Shown here piece by piece: positions 34,474 to 45,549 of a stretch of DNA of 64,000 bases (position 1 is the stretch's first letter; each line of letters opens with the position of its first letter). The notes below the pieces were generated by a model, which made no database searches, was not told the DNA's origin, and worked only from the letters and a program-made list of their open reading frames with translations. The position numbers were made by a program, and so were the translations under genes. The stretch lies in contig OY811983.1 of NCBI GenBank assembly GCA_963681505.1, forward strand, positions 5,076,122 through 5,140,121. Reading direction: 5' to 3'. The stretch is from Eunapius fragilis. Lineage: Eukaryota; Porifera; Demospongiae; Spongillida; Spongillidae.

Positions 34474-37400
34474 TTTGGCAGTCGAGGTTATGGTAGTTGG
34501 GGGCCTGAAGCACAGATCAACTTTTCTCGACTTGCTGCGCGTCTTGCAATTAGATAAAATTGTTGCAAGTCACAGGCCACTTCTACTCTCTATGGCAGGT
34601 TAAACCTGGTATTAGTCAGAGCAAATGCCACAGCCTTGTTGTCCCGTTCGTTGGCAACTGGCTGTTAGACGCCTCACTTTCTCCATCCTAGTGGTTTGTT
34701 GTTTATATATAGTATAACTGTAGAGCTCTGGCTTAGATCTGTATTGCATGGAGGGAAAATCGGAAGAATCAGATGAATCGGAAGAGGATGGGCTAGCGAA
34801 GGACCCCGATTTTACCGGCTGCGGTGCCAGATGGCTGGACAGTGAGGACAGCTACCAGAAATGGGAAGTTGCGCACGACAGAGTGGTGGCACGAGATCTG
34901 CTGCCGCGTAGTGAAGGAAGGGCGGGAAACCTGAACAAAGCATTGAGGGATTGGGATGCAGGGCATACTGGTGACAAAGCGGAAGGGTGCGACTCGGGAG
35001 TGGCTGTGAAAAGGGAGGGATCCCAGATCCCTCTACCGATTAACACCATGCAAGAGCCTGTACATCCGAAAGCTGTCTCAAACGACTTCGTGAATCTTTC
35101 AAAAAAAACCCCACAAAAGTTGAATGAGGCTAGACCAGCAGAGGTTTTGTGTAAAAACAAGTTTAGGAGGTTGCAGAGGAAGGTGTAGAGGGTAGTGCGT
35201 GTAGATTAGGTAGTTGCAATTATAATTCATATGTGTACTGTATAGGTAATTAACACGTTTATTACTCGTATTTGGTTCGTATGTCATGTATATTTGATAA
35301 TTATCGAAATTAAAAAAATAATTTAAAAATAATAATAAAAATAAAAATAAATAATAATAATAATGCCATTACAGTCAATTCTGCTCTGGAGTCTCCCATT
35401 CACCAGAAGGTCTTGTCAGGATTGATCCAAGCCCAACATTTCCACATCTTGTTGGAATCCTCTCCAGCTAACAGAGCTCGCCTCCTGTCAGCGGCTGCTC
35501 CTCATGCTTCCTCTTGGCTATCAGTGGTCCCTTCCCCTGGTTTGGGCTTGCACCTGGAGTCGAATGAGTTCCAGATGGCTATTAGGTGGTGGCTGGGGTT
35601 AGATACTTCTGGTCGGTCCATGTGCCCATTGTGCCCCAATACTGCTCTTGATCCTCTTGGTCACCATGCTGTGACCTGCAGGCATGGGGGTGTGTGGTCA
35701 CACGCCATAATCGTCTACGAGATGAGGTATTTGACCTTTGTCGTCGTGCCCACCTAAGTGTGAGTGTGGAGAGAGGTCATGGCCTTACCAGAGACCTTGC
35801 CCACACCAGACCTGCTGACATCCTCATTGCTGGCTGGGACAGAGGCAAACCTGCAGCACTAGACCTGACCATTACCTCACCACTCTGCTCTGTCATCTTG
35901 GGTGAATCATGTAACCAGGCTGGTGCGGCAGCCCTGGCAGCAGAGACCCGCAAGCTCCACTCCAATGGACCCAAGTGCCAAGAGTTGGGCTGGTCCTGCA
36001 TCCCATTGGCAGTGGAGACTTATGGCAATTGGGGCAAGCAGGCACATGATACCTTCTCCAGGCTGGCATCCTTCCTAGCCATTCACCAGTCTTCCCCCAA
36101 GGCGGTAGTTGTGGCTGAAATTTATGGCCGGATGAATGTGGTCCTGGTTCGGTCCATTGCTAGAGCCATCCTGGCCAGGGAGCTTCCACCCTCCTAACTT
36201 GCTATTAGTAGTTTAGTTGTACTTAGTGATAGTGTGCTATTATCATATCGTAATAATAATAACACGAAAATTGATATATAACCACACAAAATTGAAGTGA
36301 AGACACAAACTTCAAACTGTTAGTAGTCCGTTGCATATGTGCGTGTAGGCTGGCCACCTCACGTTACATGCTGTGTCTGGCTGAAGTGCTGATGTTCCCC
36401 TGTCGTGGGCATGTATTGGAACAACTCTCTACTTTGAAGTGGTTTGGTGACGAGGAGAAAGTGGTGCGCTCGGAAGGGAAGACGAAAGGCGTCTTTTTGG
36501 CGCTGAATAGCTCCGTGGAAGAGCAATTATCCGCGAAATCTGTGGTCAAGGGCTGCAAGGATCCTTTTTTGAAAACTATGTGGGTCTGCGACCGCTAGAC
36601 TGGGCGCTTCAAAGTTGGGGATTGTTCTGGGGGTGAGGGATATAAATGTGTTGTGTTTGATGTGGTGTATTAAAATATAATAATAATAGTGAGGGGGTCT
36701 GCAGCATAGGACTCATGCGAGTAGCGTAGGTAATGGTAGGTTACGTAGGTAGAATTGTAGTGCATACAGTGTATGTAATAATAATAATAATAATAATGTG
36801 CTATTTTATTGTATCTTGTATTCCTGTATTCTCTTGTATCATTTTTAATAATAATTAACAACGGAAAATAATAATAATAATTGAGGCGGTGGAGGTATTT
36901 TATTAGTGTATTTAATGCATTTAGATGCCATGCATGGTTTGTACGTGGACAATGTACAAATTAGTGATGGTGAGTGTCTGTGGAAGTATTGTACATACAT
37001 CGAAATAATACTGTTTACAAATATACGCGTTGAGATGCAGGATTTATAGCTAAGCTGAAACGTTAATTCAAAGGGAGCTCTAAGCCGCTGGCAATGTTCA
37101 TGTATAAGGTCTGGGGCTCCGGTTTTCCCATGCATTATGGCCATGCATGCATATACATTTGAAATTAATTGCTTTCCCCCTTATCCCCGCCCGTTACAAA
37201 ATTCATGCATGCCCGCCGAAAATATTAACAGCATATCACATGTCAAATTTGCTTGCTGCATATGAGTAGCTCTTTTTGATCAACTCACCAACCATGTTAT
37301 AACTAATTCGACCACAATGCATAGTGATGCTTATACTTATTCAAAGCGGGGCAAAAGTTTTGAGGAGAATAGTATGGTGTTGCACAAAGTGAATAACTAG

Positions 37401-38416
37401 ATCATGACAGATGCATGCCTAGCCGATAACATGTATATTTATATATAATTATTGATATTGAGCATGTAATATATATATATAATTCAGCAATCTATTGCAG
37501 AACTGTACATCCAGCGAACGAGCCATACTACGAGCCATGCTACGAGCCTTACTACAGCGTGTGCACAATTCGCACCGCGGAGAGCACCACTAGTGCCCAT
37601 CGTTCTCAAAGTGTTTCCACGCACAACGCCGAGAGCACAATTGATGCCCATCCTTCTCAAACCGAATCCAGAACCCACTTACATAGAGGCAGACCGGCCA
37701 CTTCCAGGGTTTACTCTGACGTTACACCGCGACTCAAAAGAGATCTGTCGACCACTTACTGCAATGAAACTGCGATTCTCCAAGCACGAACCCCTGCGGC
37801 GGATCATAGCCCGACCACACAGTGTGCAGAAATGGGCGCAGCTATACATGTGCTGCAGATGGATCAAACAGAAGTAATGTGCAGCATTGACAAAGACTTG
37901 GAAGCGTTGATATCCGCAATGGGGATGGATAAGGAACAAGACAGTGGTGGTCTAGGTGACCGAATCGAGGATACAGATGGTAAAGAAAACGCGAACAAAA
38001 GCGGTGGCTTGTACACAAAACTTGTAGTGGAGAAGAAAGACATCAATATGTCATATTCACTTGTTAGTCTGACTTCAGTCGACATGAGGCGCGCATCAGC
38101 TCCAGCGCTAGCGATGCAAGCCCTTAGCCCAACATCGTTTCCCCCACTCACCAGTAGTAACTCACCACCCGCTGCAGATGCACTTGAGTTATCAGTAATA
38201 TCGATGTCTAATTTTTTCTCTGCCGAAGAGCGTGCTGAAGACCTTACTGTCACCAATATTCTCAGAGATCCCAGCGTAGGTATAGATGCATGTAACAAGA
38301 CAGTAGCAACCACTGATGAATTATTGGAATCTCAAATTAACTACATTTCAGCCTCAATTGAAACATCAGAGGATTCCTACAATTTCTCAGAGCCACCAGG
38401 ATGGAATATGATTTAA
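33606..38416 (+). CDS. Gene B: single-pass transmembrane receptor-like protein, paralogue of gene A, 453 aa
   Basis: Four exons: 33606-33676, 33793-34052, 34124-34238 and 37501-38416. Introns of 116, 71 and 3262 bp are GT-AG with the same phases as gene A; coding length is again 1362 nt. The signal peptide core is AISILLTLFCYL. The ectodomain (about 40 residues) is strongly different from gene A: Cys cluster GCCEENCTCEC, sequons NMS and NCT, and no 11-residue duplication. The membrane span (IIIITGLVGLLLIALLIICV) and exon 3 are nearly identical to A (two changes in 39 residues). The tail shows in-frame indels only: +24 nt giving three EPxY units (EPYYEPCYEPYYSV), -3 and -9 nt. YTKL, YSLV, YCNE and the YNFSEPPGW end are kept. 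The family is unknown; a surface receptor or adaptor role is inferred. Intron 3 carries retroelement debris, which splicing would have to tolerate. Confidence 0.8.
34385..34472. repeat. (GT)n microsatellite in gene B intron 3
   Basis: About 44 uninterrupted GT units at the left edge of the intron insertion. Absent from gene A intron 3. Confidence 0.95.
34478..34680 (+). pseudogene. Retroelement 3' tail fragment in gene B intron 3
   Basis: The plus frame, with one shift, reads VEVESYG-like then SWGPEAQINFSRLAARLAI, followed by YGRLNLVLVRANATALLSR. This is the C-terminal tail of the same retroelement family as 35.4-36.2 and 30.2-30.45 kb. It is severely 5' truncated and directly preceded by the GT microsatellite. 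Confidence 0.65.
34748..35188 (+). CDS. Unrecognised 146-codon ORF in gene B intron 3
   Basis: Open from ATG 34748 to a stop at 35188. The product is hydrophilic: an acidic start (ESDESEEDG), a central GCGARWLDSEDSYQKW, a basic end (KNKFRRLQRKV), no membrane span. It lies between two retroelement C-terminal fragments and is followed by an AATAATAAT tail, so it is more likely transposon-borne than a host gene. No family recognised. Confidence 0.3.
   Translation: MEGKSEESDESEEDGLAKDPDFTGCGARWLDSEDSYQKWEVAHDRVVARDLLPRSEGRAGNLNKALRDWDAGHTGDKAEGCDSGVAVKREGSQIPLPINTMQEPVHPKAVSNDFVNLSKKTPQKLNEARPAEVLCKNKFRRLQRKV
35395..36197 (+). pseudogene. Retroelement C-terminal domain (zinc finger plus endonuclease-type), one frameshift
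   Basis: Segment 1 (to about 35690): SPANRARLLSAAAPHASSW, then WWLGLDTSG and a finger CPLCPNTALDPLGHHAVTC. After a one-step frame change at about 35690 the second segment gives TRHNRLRDEVFDLC, RPADILIAGWDRGKPAALDL, TITSPL, IPLAVETYGNWG and IYGRMNVVLVRSIARAIL, ending at a stop at 36197. RHN, PAD and the following Asp match a restriction-like nuclease pattern. Only one frame break over 800 bp suggests a fairly young 5'-truncated insertion. Same orientation as gene B. Confidence 0.75.
36198..36870. other. Remainder of intron 3 insertion
   Basis: Contains a 76-codon plus ORF (36368-36598; product with WFGDEEKVVRSEGKTK) of unknown nature, and AATAAT-type runs near 36245, 36670 and 36775 that look like retroelement tails. 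From about 36865 the sequence is again collinear with gene A intron 3 (TAATTGAGGCGGTGG). Confidence 0.45.
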
Positions 38417-39478
38417 GTACCGTGAATCAGTTTTTAATATTGATTCGACTTTCTTTGTGTGCTGCTCGAATAAGTGCATAGATTTAACAAGAGGACTAGC
38501 TATAATGTGTGCAGGAACTGTCCCATAATGCATACCCCGTGCCTCTTTACGTTGCTTTGATGAATGAATGTATGCATGCATGTTCGTCTTAAATTCCATC
38601 GCCAATGATTTTGTTACCATAGTGCTACTCGCTTTATTAAATAGGTGGCGCATCAAGGTGATCACAATGATAAAGATAATTCGCAGCCAGTCCTAGTTAA
38701 TTTCACCGGGCCTTTAATTAATTCAGTCAGATTTGGATTAATTACAAGTGGTTGCAAAGTATAGTCATTAATTAAATTACTGTATAGCAGTATCGAAGCT
38801 TACATACATAAAAATATTTAAGTATGACTTTATTTATTTTAACATGCACCTAGGTCAGGTATAATAACAAATCAATAATGGCAACTGAGGTGTTGACAAT
38901 TAAAAAAAAGAAATTCGTTATTTGTTTTTATAGTTGTTAATACCCATGTCTACTAAAAACAGTTCAGTTCTTGCACAAAACTACCAGATGGTTTCCTAAA
39001 CAGCATGCCTACAACGAATTGTACGTTTTCTCACTGTCGAAAACAGTTCCATGCAGTTCATTAGAAATCATACAATGTACACATTAGTAGAGATAAGCTT
39101 TCAACACTTCAAAGAAACACCCAAATCGCTCAGAGCTCAGATGAGTTGGTGTCCATCGTTATGTCCCACATGGCCTAGAGCAAAGTAATATTGGTAAATT
39201 TTAGTAAGTCTCAAGCCATCACAAAACTCTATCAGTGACTAAACCTGAAACGTGTCTAAGTCAAATGCTGAAGGAATTTATTGCATTGATAACTGTTGCT
39301 GTTCAATTGATTATAACTCCAATGGTAACATATATTTCATTCGAATGACATATTTTGCAAGTATAAAAAATGCAATGAGTATATATGCGCAGGACAGTTT
39401 ATTCAAAGAGAGATCTGGATCCTCTGCAACTCCTTTCGTACACAATGAAAATTAACCTGTCCATCATGGAGTTACAAT
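38417..39478. other. Gene B 3' noncoding region
   Basis: Collinear with 12986-14090. No gene. The MITE relic (CAATGAAAATTAACCTGTCC, ATCATGGAGTTACAATAG) ends abruptly at the 32-bp array. Confidence 0.5.
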
Positions 39479-39700
39479 AGGCGTGAATGACTGGGGAGTC
39501 ATATATGCCTAGGCGTGAATGACTGGGGAGTCATATATGCCTAGGCGTGAATGACTGGGGAGTCATATATGTCTAGGCGTGAATGACTGGGGAGTCATAT
39601 ATGCCTAGGCATGAATGACTGGGGAGTCAAATACGCCTAGGCATATATGACCGGGAGTCATATATGCCTATAGGCGCGAATGACTGGGGAGTCAAAATTT
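39479..39700. repeat. 32-bp tandem array, about seven units
   Basis: Unit starts GCGTGAATGACTGGGGAGTC followed by ATATATGCCTAG. Each unit contains the hairpin TGACT-GGGG-AGTCA, and unit junctions form CCTAGGC. The array lies exactly where copy 1 carries other inserted sequence. Confidence 0.9.
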
Positions 39701-42179
39701 AGGGGAGTCATTGGCGACTATGACACCGGCGTCCCCAGCATGAAACGATTGGTGGCTTTTCCTACTGGATCCAGATTCAGCTGTATACCGCTTCTCAGGC
39801 TATGCAAGGAACGGTAGGAGTACGTACAGAAGTCCACTGTATTTGCGTTCCCGAACGCGTACAAACTAACAAGGTATAACGAATGTTTTCTCCCTATAAT
39901 TTAATGCATGGCAAATAAATTATTTCGCGCAGTTTGGCTTGTGCTAAAGCGTGAGTGTAAAGTGTAATAATAACCGCTGGTCGTGGAAGCAAGCTATTCA
40001 ATTAACAGCACTCAAAAATAATATAACAGTATATCCTAAGTTATATTTACACAGTACAAGACTGTCTGACCAGTGATGTAGAGTTGGAGTTTACCTACAC
40101 TTGCAGCCAATGAGTTGCTACATGTTTATTACATGCAAACGTTGTGGCACGTGTATGCAGAGCTTGTAAGTTGACCTAACCAACACACTGATAATATTTG
40201 GCATAAATAGCAATGATATGCCATCCTCTCATTTGCTACTTGTACACTATACCAAAAAATTGCACAGTACAAGAAGGCGCTAGATTAAGATAAACTGTAT
40301 AAGTGCAAACATGGTATTGATTTGAATTATGGACGTCATACATTGGAGATCTATGTAGTTTGTATTGAGATGGGAGAGGAATGTAAAGGAGGTATACCGT
40401 AGACCAAAGGCCATCAAGGCGGCTGATAAGCCTCAAAATTGCAATTAGGAATTTAGTTGAGCATATTGAAATGGTTGCAACCTCTCATTTTCATCTCAGT
40501 CTTCACATCCCTAACGATTTGAATAAAAGTGTGAATTAAATTGCACTTTTTTTAAAAATTCCACAAACTGTTCAGCTCTGTTTTCATAGTAAGAACAGCT
40601 TCTGTTGAAATCAAGACACTGACATCTTCACTTAGTTGGGGGGGGGGGGGAGCCTTGCCCTATCCTCAGGGGTACACAACTGGACTTCTCTGGATAGCTG
40701 ATTCAAACTGTCATCACAACTACAAAACTCTGAAAATAACTCAGACCCCTGGTGAGGGTTCAGAGAGATGTAGAGATGGTTGGAAGTGCCTGGCTAATGA
40801 AGTGGCTATGCACACAGGGAAAAGAGATAACATGTTAATTAAATGTAATACCCTCCCTGGAGTTTGAGTACTAGTAATCCATTGTTGGACTCCGTAGCAA
40901 TGAGCACTTAACAAGGTGTACTGACTCAACAGGAGATAGCAGTTCGGTTATAGGTTGGTCAAGAACTGATCGCAAAATCCATTGGAACATATGTGCAACT
41001 ACTGTACTTTGCAAATGGAGTATGTAGTTTGAAAGTGCGATTTGTGCTCTTGCATTGAACTGTGCTTTCCAGCAAGTGATTGCCATGACAGATTGGAGAC
41101 AAAAGTGCAATGTCTGACTTTCATCCAGGTACAATAACGTACTACAGGACCACAAGGGACTAAAGTCAACTGGACTGTTGAAGATTACAAGACATAATCA
41201 CTACTCCAAGATGCTGGATTTTTAGCTAATTTGGGTGGCTCTTCATTAATGGCATAGCAGCAAAGTGGAAAGCAACACCAGGCCCCTAAAAACTATTGGT
41301 GGAGAAGGCTTAAAGCAACCTTCAATTGCACCTGTCCCAGATCTATGGGATACTGTGATTGAGCAAAGGTGAAGTGAAGGTATGTTACATTAAATTTATA
41401 GGATATATAGACGTACTTGGCACAGTGGGATCATTCCATATGTTTAAGTAAGAAATCTGGGTGGTGACAAGGGAGGAGGAACATTGCATGTAATTCAACA
41501 GAAGATATCCCAGTTTCAAGCAGCAGGTTCACTCATGAATCTCAGCATTTACCTAGCACACCCATCAGGTGGCAGATATTGTACAAGGACATGGAGATAT
41601 ATGAATGGATGGATCATTAAGAATTTGTACAGATCAATAGTAATTTCAGAGGAAAGAGAATGAGATTTTACATTTTGCATTGATTACAAATTCCTTTGCC
41701 AAATACATGGTATGTCTGGCACATGTGGTGAAATTAATATCCCATAGCAGGGTATTTGCCCTTCATGACCTCTCAAATGGATATCACACACAAACACAGA
41801 CACAACAGAATCATGCATCCATGGTGAAGACACAGTGTGCCTCCCCCCCCCCCCCCCCCCCCCTACACCTTCCATGTAAGCAGGGAGCCAGCTAAGCTTT
41901 GACAAGATGGGTCTATGTCTCCTCGGGTCATTATCCTAAAGGAACACTGTCTGTTCAAGATACAGTGCAGGTGTGCAGCAATTGACAGGAACCCCATCAT
42001 GGGAGGACAACCATCAACTAGTAGTACTTATTTCTCAAAGCAATGGGGGAAAGAGTTAGTACAGCCAAAAGCTGTCTAGGCTGGTTCAAACTCTCCTTTC
42101 CCTACTTTGTACATTATGGATGCAGCTGCAACACATATCCCATGTGCCCTCAGACCTGTAGTCTTTTGCAAGCCATTTC
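39701..42179. other. No gene; noncoding part of duplication copy 2
   Basis: Collinear with 16690-19630. No frame is conserved between the copies. A poly-C run lies at about 41843-41862 and a G run at about 40639-40650. Confidence 0.5.
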
Positions 42180-43030
42180 CTGAGTTATTTATAGTTTTAG
42201 TAATATAAAATACTTCTACTAAAAACTCTTCATCTTCATTGTCCACTTTCATTGTCCCAAACACGGAAGCAGCATAGCCCCGTTGGATGGCAGCTGATAG
42301 TCTCTGGGTAAGAAATGATGAGAAGGAGCTTCACCGGGCACCTGCCTCAACCGATGGCCCAACTCTTTAAGAAAAACAGTTGTCCTTGGCACAAATGCTC
42401 CAGTTGTCTCTATTGCCATCGGAGTGAATAGGTGGCATGAGTTTCTGCATCTTCTTATCTTCTGCCTGTTGAGCAACTGCTCCAACTTGCTGTGCAGCAA
42501 TTATGGACAGGTGCAAAAGTATCTGGGCAAGTAGCATCCCACACTAGAAGTTGGCCACATTTCCAAGGGACTATTTGAGACACCAACAGGTTACTTTCCA
42601 TCTGAATGATACAGACCTAATGGCTCCAGATGTGATGGAACATGTGCTGCAACCAAAGCTCTATGTATGATGTCGTTGACAGCTGAATGGTAGTGGTGGC
42701 ATCCTAAGCTCCTTTTGCAGCTTAAGCCATGTTGTGGCAAACTGAGACACCTCTGCCCCACAAGTTGTTACTGGAGACTATTAATATGCACAGCATGAGT
42801 CCTTGTTTTGGCATGTTCAGTTGTGATATTGACCGGTGAAAGTGCACCATTCCCAGCCAGTCCTCTTTAATCTTGCTTCTAGCTTACCAACTGTCCAAGC
42901 ACAGTGAAGGTCCTGCTTTTTGATGCAATGTCATGGAACAATTTTTTCCCTCAATGCGGCATTCCCACCAGTTCTTTCAACTCTGGTGGTTGGCGTTCAG
43001 AGAGTGTTTATACATGTACCGGTGTGGATC
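42180..43030 (-). pseudogene. Retroelement C-terminal endonuclease fragment (copy 2)
   Basis: Minus-strand order: LSCKRSLGCHHYHSAVNDII and VPSHLEPLGLYHSDGK (about 42.6-42.72 kb), VWDATCPDTFAPVHN (about 42.5 kb), then after a shift FTPMAIETTGAF and ELGHRLRQV (42.3-42.42 kb), and AIQRGYAASVFGTMKVDNED (about 42.26 kb). This is the finger, RPDG-type nuclease and C-terminal part of a retroelement protein. It is a fuller version of the fragment at 19.63-20.23 kb, with at least three frame breaks. Confidence 0.7.
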
Positions 43031-43744
43031 ATGTCCATACATGTACAGGGGTGGATCATGTTCATAAATGTAGCTGTGCAGATCACGTTCATACTAGCTT
43101 TCTGCTTTGTGACGAAAAGTGTTTAATGAAAGGCAGAAGTAAAACATCTCTCTGTTCTTGGTCCTTCAATGTAGTGAGCTCTGGTGCTTCTAGTGTAGTT
43201 GAGCATGTCTTTATTGGCTTGAGATAAACCAGTTACAGTGTAAATCCTTGAAAGGCCATAGTACAGCATCTTCCAATGAAAATGTCTTTGTTGGACCAAA
43301 CACTTCAGGCATTACAGTACTTATTCGGAAGACTGTTCATTCTATACACTCACCAGTTGCCACTTAAATGGCTTCGGCTCAGAACAGGGAGCTGATGGTC
43401 TCTGAGTAGTGAGATTATCATACATCAGAGAGAGCTGTCAAATGCTGATTCTCTGTCCCAAAAAGAGTTACCACATGTCCTTCCTGTTTCCAACATTGCT
43501 TCTACTGGTGCATCCCTTCATGAAGGAGGGGTAGCATATGTTTACTATTGTGATCCTCAGTGCCCATACTTTCATGTATATGCACATCCATCTCATGCCT
43601 TAACTTCTAGCATGCCATCACATGAGTGTCCTCTTTACCTTTAATGTTCTTATTATGCAGTTAGTGGCAGCTGATGAAGGTATCAGTAAGCTATCCTCCT
43701 TCTACAAACATCTTGTCTCCGTCACAGGCCAAATGTCAGTATTT

Positions 43745-43993
43745 GGAGTCGAGGCAGCAAAAAGGGACCTAGCGTATATTACAAAAATTTCCAGAAAGGA
43801 GCATCAAAGTCCACGCTTGCAATAAAAATGTAGGCGTAATTAAAAATTCAGGACACTATAACTCCATGATGGATAGGCTAATTTCCAGTGCATAAGAAAG
43901 AAGTTGTAGAGGACACAGGTGTTTCTTTGAATATGAAATAATTTGAAAACTTGAAAAAATATGCGCTAGGTCCTTTTTCGCTGCCTCGACCCC
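43745..43993. mobile_element. 249-bp hairpin element with 4-bp target duplication ATTT
   Basis: Ends GGAGTCGAGGCAGC and GCTGCCTCGACCCC are inverted repeats, continuing into AAAAAGGGACCTAGCG. The element is flanked by ATTT at 43741-43744 and 43994-43997. Its terminal 30 bp align without gaps to the ends of the giant foldback element at 46994-56420 (shared AAAAGGGACCTAGCG at the same offset). Non-coding. Confidence 0.85.
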
Positions 43994-44224
43994 ATTTGGA
44001 ACCTTATTAGCTACCCCATTCCCTTTCTTCTCCCTACACCTCAGCTCCTCCCCTCCCACCCACCTTCCACCCTACCCCCACCTCTCCTCTCCCTCTCTCC
44101 AGGTTTATAGGCAGCAGTTTTTTAACCATTGTGCATTTATACCCAACATGGAAGCCTCGAAGAAAACTATATGATCATACATTTAAGCGAAGGTGTACTA
44201 TTTGGAAGAAAGCGAGAGGGGGGG

Positions 44225-44995
44225 AGGGGGGGGGGGGGGGGTGGTTTATGAGGGGGGTATGTAGTGAGGTAGTTTATGAGGGTAGTTAGGTAGTTAATGA
44301 GGGTAGTTAGGTAGTTTATGAGGGGGTAGTTAGGTAGTTTATGAGAGGGAGTTAGGTAGTTTATGAGGGGGTATTTAGGTAGTTTATGAGAGGGAGTTAG
44401 GTAGTTTATGAGGGGGTATTTAGGTAGTTTATGAGGGTAGTTAGGTAAGTTATGAGGGGTAGTTAGGTAGTTTATGAGAGGGAGTTAGGTAGTTTATGAG
44501 GGGGTAGTTAGGTAGTTTATGAGGGGGTATTTAGGTAGTTTATGAGGGTAGTTAGGTAAGTTATGAGGGGTAGTTAGGTAGTTTATGAGAGGGAGTTAGG
44601 TAGTTTATGAGGGGGGTAGTTAGGTAGTTTATGAGGGGGTAGTTAGGTAGTTTATGAGGAGGTAGTTAGGCAGTTAATGAGGGGTAGCTAGGTAGTTTAT
44701 GAGGAGGTAGTTAGGTAGTTAATGAGGGGTAGTTAGGTAGTTTATGAGGGGTAATTAGGTAGTTTATGAGGAGGTAGTTCGGTAATTTATGAGGGAGTAT
44801 ATGAGGGAGGTAGTTGGGGTAGTTTGGTAATATATGAGGGGGTAGTTACTAAGTTTATAAGAGGAGTAGTTAGGTAGTATATGAGGGGGGTAGTTAGGTA
44901 GTTTATGAGGGGGTAGTTAGGTAATTTATGAGGGGGTAGTTAGGTAGTTTATGAGAGGGGTAGTTAAGTAGTATATGAGGGGGTAGTTATGAGAC
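44225..44995. repeat. About 23-bp tandem array (about 33 units)
   Basis: Imperfect repeats of GTAGTTAGGTAGTTTATGAG plus 1-6 G. Unit length varies through the G run and occasional AGGGA or TATTT variants. A poly-G tract leads into it at 44219-44240. Confidence 0.9.
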
Positions 44996-45549
44996 GCCGT
45001 TGAAGTTAGCTACACATATTCCCCAGCCGCACATTTTACAATGAATAAGTTAACATTCCACTAGCGGCGGGTGATGAATGCGCTCGTTTAAATAATGGAT
45101 GACATCGCACTACGAAGTTGGTCCACCGTTGCATGTCGATATGACCATTCTATAACTGCGATGCTTAGGACATGGTTGGTATGCGTGGTTACCAATCTAA
45201 GCCTCAGCACTCAACGAACTCAGAGAATATAAAACGTCCATGACTATACATAAAATGACACAACATGCAACTCATACGCTATGCTCACAGTTCCTAGATG
45301 CGTAAAAAATGTAGCAAACATGGAACCAATCATCCTCAGTGTTGGACCAATGTATATGATGGTTTGATTCCAGAAGATGGATTGCAGCCCCTGAAGTACA
45401 TGTAAGCAACAATGCACACACTTGTCTAACTGCTCCATGAACACCCATCAGGAAGTGGTCCAAAACCCATTGGTCAGGTTGTCAAATAGCGTGCTTGGGT
45501 AAAATGCACCCAGCTAGTTCAAAAGAGTGTTTCCAACATTGTGCAACTG
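44996..45549. other. No gene seen
   Basis: Short ORFs only, no recognisable feature. Confidence 0.45.

Larger units (their letters stand above)
33182..43119. repeat. Segmental duplication, copy 2 (paralogous to 10188-20280)
   Basis: Direct orientation, about 23 kb from copy 1. Specific to this copy: about 2.5 kb of extra sequence in gene B intron 3 (34.36-36.86 kb) and a 32-bp tandem array at 39479-39700. Specific to copy 1: sequence at 14.2-16.65 kb and a 230-bp deletion in the retroelement fragment. Confidence 0.85.

Noticed and set aside
34364..34603. Poly-Cys/Val ORFs through GT and CA repeats and poly-Gly/Pro ORFs through G/C runs
   Set aside because: Pure microsatellite or homopolymer translation.
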